A stretch of DNA of 64,000 bases, taken from contig VXAZ01007995.1 in NCBI GenBank assembly GCA_013399875.1, positions 997,556 through 1,061,555 of the forward strand. Reading direction: 5' to 3'. This stretch comes from Gymnorhina tibicen. Lineage: Eukaryota > Chordata > Aves > Passeriformes > Artamidae. The translations under genes and the position numbers were made by a program. The notes under the pieces were generated by a model. It searched no databases, was not told the DNA's origin, and worked only from the letters and a program-made list of their open reading frames with translations. Shown here piece after piece: positions 58,601-64,000 of the stretch. Position 1 is the stretch's first letter. Each line of letters begins with the position of its first letter.

Positions 58601-61588
58601 ACTGTGATGACCCAGTGCTTCTGAAGAAGCAATCTGAGCAAATAAAGCACTTATTTCAAGATCCAAGCATCCTCCAGCAGCCAGGTTTGGGATGTTGATT
58701 TGGGTACCTTGTTACAATTCACTGTGTTGTTGAAAGCTAACACCCACTCTCAGTAAAAGCAGGTAAATTCACGCAAATCCCCACTACTTCCTCTTGCATC
58801 TCCTAAACCTTCCAGCTACTCCGTGCACCTGGAGCCCCCATCTCCCCACACGGATCCACTCACACCAATGAAATGCACAAATTCCATCACAGACTTACTG
58901 CAAGGAGGTTCATGATCGTGTGTCCAGTCTCTCCAAACAAAGGCTTACGGAATCTGACACTAAAAAGTGGGCATGGATAAACTAGAATAAAACAGAACAG
59001 AATAGAACAGGTCAGATGGAAGTTTACATACTCAGACTCTGCAAAACCAGACCTAAATACCATCTCCTTGGTTGAATGTGGTAAGCAGCAGCAAAAGAAG
59101 AAACTGCGAAGACTGGAATTTAAAAAGCAAAAGGGCAGAAGGGTTTAGCATTCTAATGCACCTCACATGTGTGTCATGGCTGCTTGCCCACCATGCTAGA
59201 AACAAGAACAATTATGTGGAAAGCTTACAGGTGCCACACTGCGGACTGAACTGAGTGACCTGGGCCCTGATGGCAAAGATGACCTTTCTAAATGCTTTTT
59301 TCAGGCTACTTCTCAGAAATGGCTTCTATTTTTGTACAACCATCCTGCTGCTCTCCACTACAGCACCATCAGTCTGTCAGTACTGTGGCTGACACGTGAC
59401 ATTCAAGATAGCCCAAATTATTTTATTTCCTGTTTTCATTACTTCATGAGAGGGTGGCAAACTCTACACGGGTATGTCAAAAACAATTTAAAGGACATTT
59501 ATGGTATGTCAGTGATGTAAAATATCTGCATTCCTTGGCTGACTTATCCATACCTGTAAAACATCTGTGATGCAATTCTGAGTGCAGGGCATGGATCTGG
59601 CTGCATGACGTTATGTTGCAGCAGAAGCCATCACAATGCCTGGAACATGACTCATGCACTGGTACATAATGCCAAGGTTTCCCAAACATATGTTTGAAGG
59701 AGGATTCCTAAACTATCCTCAGGCAAACACTCAGCCTGACTTCCCCAAATGCCACACTCCCAGCTCCCAGTGTGGTCAGAAGGGGCTGCAAAGTGCTCAG
59801 CATCATGTGAATAACATGAGGATTTTCTGATGGAAATCAGCTCCAGCCTCTGCACACTGATTTGACACCTGAAAGCACCACACACCACACAGTGACCAAC
59901 CCATGCACAGTGCCCTGAGGCACCAACAAGGGCCGAATTTCCCGTGTCTGCCACCCTGGTTTCAAGCAGCAGCTCAGCTACATCCCAAATGCACCGAATT
60001 CCCTGAGCCTGAGCTGCTGGGCTGATCTGTGGATGCTCAGCAGATGTTTTCTGCACACCCAGCAACCCCCAGGGCCTCCTGCATCTGATCTGCACAGCCA
60101 GCAGCACTGCACACACGGCTGGATTCTGACACTCCACCAGCAAAGAGGATGGAAGGAAACCCAGGACACAAAAGCAGCACTTTCCAGAGAGAAACTGAGG
60201 CAGTGCCCTGCAGTCACTACTGGCTCAGCTCAAAGGAGCATGCCTGAATCCAAACCACAGCTATAGGAATGATGCAAAGCCCAGCTTCCCAATATATCAC
60301 AGCAGGTACTTTTGTTTGTCACTATCAAAACACTTCTTTCTGTGCTCAAAACCAGATGTCACATCCAAAATATGAGCATTTTTGTTTGTTTTTCTGAATA
60401 CTGATGGGAATAAACACACTACTTAAAAAATGCCCACATATATACACAAAATCCTACACATCTTTAACACAAATGTTTCTTTTTAGGACAAGTTTAACCT
60501 TCAGCTCTCATCCTCAGATGGCCAATTTTGAGGATTTTATTTTCCTCTTCCAGCAACATACATATTTTGTGGAAAACTCCCAATGTTCTCAAAACTTTAA
60601 AAGTTAAAGAGACAAATCTCTGTACAGCATATTATAAAACTTATTTTGTTAAAATGTGATGAAAAAGTTCTGGAAAAAATTAACAACAGACCATTTTCAC
60701 AGTAATTTAGATTAATGAGATCTGCCAATTAAAACTGCAGATGAGTAAGACATACAGTTTTTGGCCCATCATGGTGGACAAACTGCCAATAATGTCTTCG
60801 CTCCAGCAATGGTAAATGTCTTTTAAAAATTATTTTATCTTAACTTTATGCTCATTTCATGCTAACGGCTAAGATTTTGTTCACATGAAACATTCTCTCC
60901 AGCCCATTTATTATTAGTTGCAACAGAATTTTTGCAATAAACTGCCAAGTTTGTTGCCCCTGCACACATATTGTTACCCTCTGGAAAATGAACCTAAAAG
61001 CAAATGCTCTTTCATTTCAGCGTGGAAAGAGCTTAACATCTCAAAGGCTCTCCCATGTGCTAACTGCACCAGCTAATCAGACTTCTGCCCATAACTCTCA
61101 GGTCACTAAACTGACACAAACAGCTGCTCAGAACTAGACTTGTCTCCACAAAAATCTCCCTGATGACCCAGCAGAGTTGTAAAAAGGCTGTAGGTCACAT
61201 CACCACCCCAGTGCTGCACTGTGGGTCTGACACACGCAGCTTTTCCTGGCCTGTTTGAGCCTGGGTGGCTCTGACAGGTAACAATCCATGGCTGGGGGGT
61301 GTGCTCTAAAGCAGAACTCACCCATCCCCTGCAGAAGTTACTCAAACAGTGCCTGCTACTCACGCCTGTATTCAGCTCCGAGTCTCAGCATCAGCCGGAT
61401 GGGGAACACTTTAGCCCAGGGAGTCTCCCACTTCTGGATGAGGATGCCAAACAAGTACGGTGGGGTTGGGAGCACCAGGTCTTGCAGGGACTGATACGTC
61501 GCTGCAACGTACAAGAACCCTCCGTGTTCTTTGCTTCCAAGGAAGCTCTGGCTGAAAAAGGAATGTCCCAGGTTGCCAACAATGTTAC
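49606..61588 (-). CDS. ZFYVE9: ZFYVE9/SARA, C-terminal nine coding exons (5' part outside window)
   Basis: SARA is an early-endosome FYVE protein that presents SMAD2/3 to TGF-beta receptors. Minus-strand exons: 61588-61364, 58981-58899, 58158-58054, 55237-55087, 53950-53870, 52491-52329, 51504-51399, 50462-50286 and 49767-49606. They keep frame at every junction and give about 417 residues, nearly identical to human. Landmarks are [72 protein letters not shown] sequence in the 51399 exon and the end [14 protein letters not shown], stop TAA. This is the conserved C-terminal SARA domain (DUF3480 type). The FYVE finger and SMAD-binding domain lie further right, off the window. The next 5' exon, expected to end LYRDALAG as in human, was not found before 64000. 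ZFYVE9 converges with CC2D1B. Confidence 0.96.
52905..53060 (-). mobile_element. CR1 LINE 3' fragment in a ZFYVE9 intron
   Basis: Reads on the plus strand as the reverse complement of a CR1 3' end: GATTCACAGAATTAAGG, TTGAAAAGACTCCCAAG, then TCCAGTCCAGCTGTTAACTC and AGCACC. This is the remembered antisense order of avian CR1 tails (ATCACAGAAT, GAAAAGACC, AGTCCAAC, TTAACCCAGCAC). It is diverged, so the sense strand is minus. Limits are approximate. Confidence 0.65.
53955..53973. repeat. (AAC)n microsatellite at a ZFYVE9 splice acceptor
   Basis: About six units of AAC directly next to the exon that begins at 53950 on the minus strand. On that strand it reads as (GTT)n leading straight into TACAG, so it forms the upstream tract of the acceptor. 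Confidence 0.85.
56755..56895 (+). mobile_element. tRNA-Ile-derived SINE with CR1-like tail (TguSINE1-type)
   Basis: The head is a decayed tRNA-Ile. It has an A box, TGGCTCAGTTGG (56763-56774), an anticodon-loop region TGCTGATAACACCAAGGTC (GAT anticodon context), a B box GGTTTGATCCC (56808-56818) and an acceptor-like GGGCCA. The tail, GTTGGACTCAATGATCCC, GGGTCTCTTCCAACCCAGA and ATTCTGTG (56883-56890), is a CR1 3' end with one terminal 8-mer. Chimeric tRNA-Ile/CR1 SINEs are known from zebra finch and relatives, so this also dates the lineage. It is not a functional tRNA gene: stems are broken. No clear target-site duplication was seen. Confidence 0.85.
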
Positions 61589-61774
61589 CTGTGGGGAGAA
61601 AAACCCAGTTCATTACTTCGCTAGATTGAGAGCTGTATCAAGACTGTCAGGACTTTTTCAGAAGGGAAAAAAAAAGACGTATTAAATTCACTTTGCTCCC
61701 TGAAGCATTAATGTGTATTAACCACATCTGAAACAGTGATTTCCTGCACACAGGAGCTCAGGTTACCTCCTGTG

Positions 61775-61872
61775 CAAAATTGCTTCAACCCGGCCTTGAA
61801 CACTTCCAGGGATGAGGCAGCCACAGCTTCTCTGGGCAACCTTTGCCAGGGCCCCACCGCCCTCACAGGATA
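61775..61872 (-). mobile_element. CR1 LINE fragment in a ZFYVE9 intron
   Basis: The plus strand reads CGGCCTTGAACACTTCCAGG, GATGAGGCAGCCACAGCTTC, TCTGGGCAACCTTTGCCAGG and GCCCCACCGCCCTCACAG. This is the reverse complement of the familiar CR1 block GTGAGGGTGGTGAGGC...GGTTGCCCAGAGAAGCTGTGG. It is well conserved, lies about 190 bases upstream (in the gene's sense) of the exon at 61588, and its own sense strand is minus. Confidence 0.85.
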
Positions 61873-64000
61873 TCCCAGGAGAGCTCAGGCCAGGATTGCT
61901 GCTAAGGTGGTACCTGAAATCTCCCCTTGGCACTACAGAAACACCCACACAAAGCCTGTTTTCAGTGCCTTACAGATATTCAAGGGGCTTCCACTGCAGA
62001 AACTGCTGTTGATTGAACCAAACTCTTAGATTCAGCTGCAGTTTAAGGAGAGATATGCACCTGGTCAAACAATTAATGTCCACTGGTTGTCCTTCCATTC
62101 AGGCAAACCACTGGGGTGCCGGCTCAGATATGTATTGAAGATCTGGGTCATTTCAAGAATTACACAAAAGACTGTTTATTTCATTAGTACACTTAATGTA
62201 AAATGCAACTGAGAGAGACACAGGGGAGAAACATCACTAATTTTTATTCACATTTTCACTCTTTGATGCTTCTAATTTCCAAAAACGTTTACACTCAAAT
62301 GGCTGAATGAATCTGAATGTTCATTAGGTTATTACAGCATCCAACACAGCATTTAACATCGAAGCAAAGAACCATGGTGTGATTCCTTTTATCAAATGAC
62401 AACAACAGCATGCAAATAATGTACAGAACAGCTGATCACAATTCTCCATAGGAAGATGTGAATATTAATAGTGCTGATTTGCTCTCAAACAAAAAGACAA
62501 TTTCTGAGAGCGTGGTGTGCTTGATCACCACTCATGAGGAATTGCATGGGATTGAGGTACTCATGCAGACCTCCTGGGCTTCTGGAGCAAGCCCAGGCTT
62601 TCCCACCTGCAGACAGAGACTGCTAAGTAGGAGTTTCTGCTCTTTCTCCACCACTTCATAACAGAGTGTTTGTATCTGAACTCAGGGCAGTGATGTGCAT
62701 GTCTCCATCTGCACATCCACTGGACACCACCTGGAGAGTTTCTTCCTTTTACACACAGGAGACACACACAGACCAATGCCAGGTTTTAAGTAAGTAAAAA
62801 TATGAGTTGCAGAAGTGATACTTTGACATCCTCAGTAATACAAGTTATGAGAATATTACAGCTATTCCAGCCCTCCCTCTGGAGATGTGGCAATGCTACT
62901 TTGCACCCCCTCCAGACCATGCTGCCACAATCACCACTGAGTACCGTCCTTCACATGACCTTGGGTCCTCTGGCTTTAGATATAGGGACTGGCAGGTCTG
63001 TAAGCAAAAGGCTCCTTTTATACTCCAACTAACAAATAAGCTCAGGAGTTCCCTTGTTTTTCAAATTTGAGGGTCCCTTGGAGGATTTTTTTTTCTGTAC
63101 CCACACAGCGCTGCACGAAGGTGACAGTTTTCGCAGGAAAGGCAATCCATAGCAGGGTGGGGCTCATTCAAAACTTGCCACTGTCCTGCAAAGCCAACCT
63201 GTAATTCTACAGATATACACAAAGCTGACATGATCACCCAGATCAAACTCCAGAACTCTTAAGAGTGGCTACAACTTCTCAGCTGAGCATACTTGATGAA
63301 AAGTAGCTACTGGTCAAACTACCATGAATAACAGAGCCACATCAAATGCCAGCTGCCGAGAATCCCTGCTGCTGCCATGTGCAAATGCACCTCTGTCAGC
63401 TGTGCTGTGACACTATTGCCTGCTCAGTGACTACACCAATGCACCAACTTGGGCATCCTGCTAGTGAGTGCAGACCAGTGTATCCACTGGTGTTCATGAG
63501 AAAGATTTTCACTTATCTAAAATAGCTGCTGGCACTGGTTTGCTTTTGCAGTTCCCACCTACCCTCACTAATCGCCTCTTCTTCATTTATACTTCCTTTT
63601 CCCCTTCCCATCTGTTCTTACCCAAATAGAGCTACAGGCCTGATAATAAAATTACTTGCTGAGGTTCTCGGTTCCAACAAAACGACCATAATAATCCTTT
63701 TTACCCTTCAAGTGTATGACGTGTATGAATTGCCAAATTGCACTGAATTCTGCCCCCTTTTCTGTGTATTTTCTGTGTGCAAGAGGCCAGCCAAAGTGCA
63801 GCTGTACAATCCCGTATGGATCTGAGACGTGTGGCACTGCCCACTGGAATGACAAAGCAATCAGACATTTCCACTTGAGACTGGTGCCAAGTGCTGCAGC
63901 AGAAGGGGATGACTACTTATTTTTTCCGTTTCAGGAGATGGAGCTTCAAGGCTCACACGCCTGGGATGCCTTAATAAGAATTTTTCAGCCAACAGAAACA

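Larger units (their letters stand above)
49768..64000 (-). other. ZFYVE9 introns: content
   Basis: Introns: 49768-50285, 50463-51398, 51505-52328, 52492-53869, 53951-55086, 55238-58053, 58159-58898, 58982-61363 and from 61589 past the window end. They contain two CR1 fragments, the SINE, the AAC microsatellite and an 11-bp hairpin at 52108-52143. From 61873 to 64000 I find no exon or repeat I can support. Confidence 0.65.

Noticed and set aside
59652..60143. 163-codon minus-strand ORF in a ZFYVE9 intron
   Set aside because: No recognisable domain or repeat-derived protein, and no splice or promoter context. Probably chance in a GC-richer intron.
62058..62145. Minus-strand ATCTTCAATACATATC... 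open peptide starting IFN with a CAG|GTGCAT donor in the right phase, suggesting a further ZFYVE9 exon
   Set aside because: It contains an in-frame TGA before the donor, and its peptide does not match the human residues expected there (ending LYRDALAG). The true upstream exon is probably outside the window.
63652..63855. 67-codon minus-strand ORF with a protein-like look (HLKGKKDYYGRFVG)
   Set aside because: Does not match any part of SARA that I recall, and no convincing splice sites bound it.

Overview
The window is vertebrate nuclear DNA, almost certainly from a bird and probably from a songbird. Four intron-rich genes can be read exon by exon through consensus splice sites, and they match the vertebrate block ZFYVE9 - CC2D1B - ORC1 - PRPF38A (human 1p32). 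Avian origin is shown by CR1 retrotransposon fragments. A tRNA-Ile-headed, CR1-tailed SINE resembling the zebra-finch TguSINE1 type points to a passerine. Nothing bacterial or viral, no CRISPR array and no operon was seen.

Layout. 399-2537 (-): first six coding exons of PRPF38A, a spliceosome factor; its RS-rich 3' end lies off the left edge. 2538-2779: a GC-rich divergent promoter with GC boxes and an E2F-type site. 2780-18590 (+): complete ORC1 (852 aa by my exon sum), with an N-terminal BAH domain, a phosphosite-rich linker, the AAA+ ATPase and a C-terminal winged helix. 18960-19386: a CpG-rich promoter for CC2D1B, interrupted by a 36-base assembly gap. 19426-45426 (+): complete CC2D1B (871 aa), with four DM14 domains and a C2 domain, followed by a spliced 3' UTR to about 47340. 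49606-61588 (-): the last nine coding exons of ZFYVE9/SARA (about 417 C-terminal residues), convergent with CC2D1B. The rest of the right side is ZFYVE9 intron.

The genes form no pathway. They are housekeeping genes for pre-mRNA splicing, replication licensing, ESCRT-linked membrane work and endosomal TGF-beta signalling, kept together by conserved synteny. No new multi-gene system was found. The items most worth a second look are local: changed aromatic-cage positions in the ORC1 BAH domain; a 42-bp duplication that copies the first CC2D1B donor site; a decoy acceptor in CC2D1B exon 6 that would give an immediate stop; an ISRE-like site beside a second CpG-rich patch in ORC1 intron 1; a canonical G-quadruplex motif in a CC2D1B intron; simple-repeat acceptor tracts in ZFYVE9; and the SINE itself.

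All exon limits were read by eye. I kept reading frame across every junction and compared peptides with remembered mammalian orthologues; no alignment or search was run.
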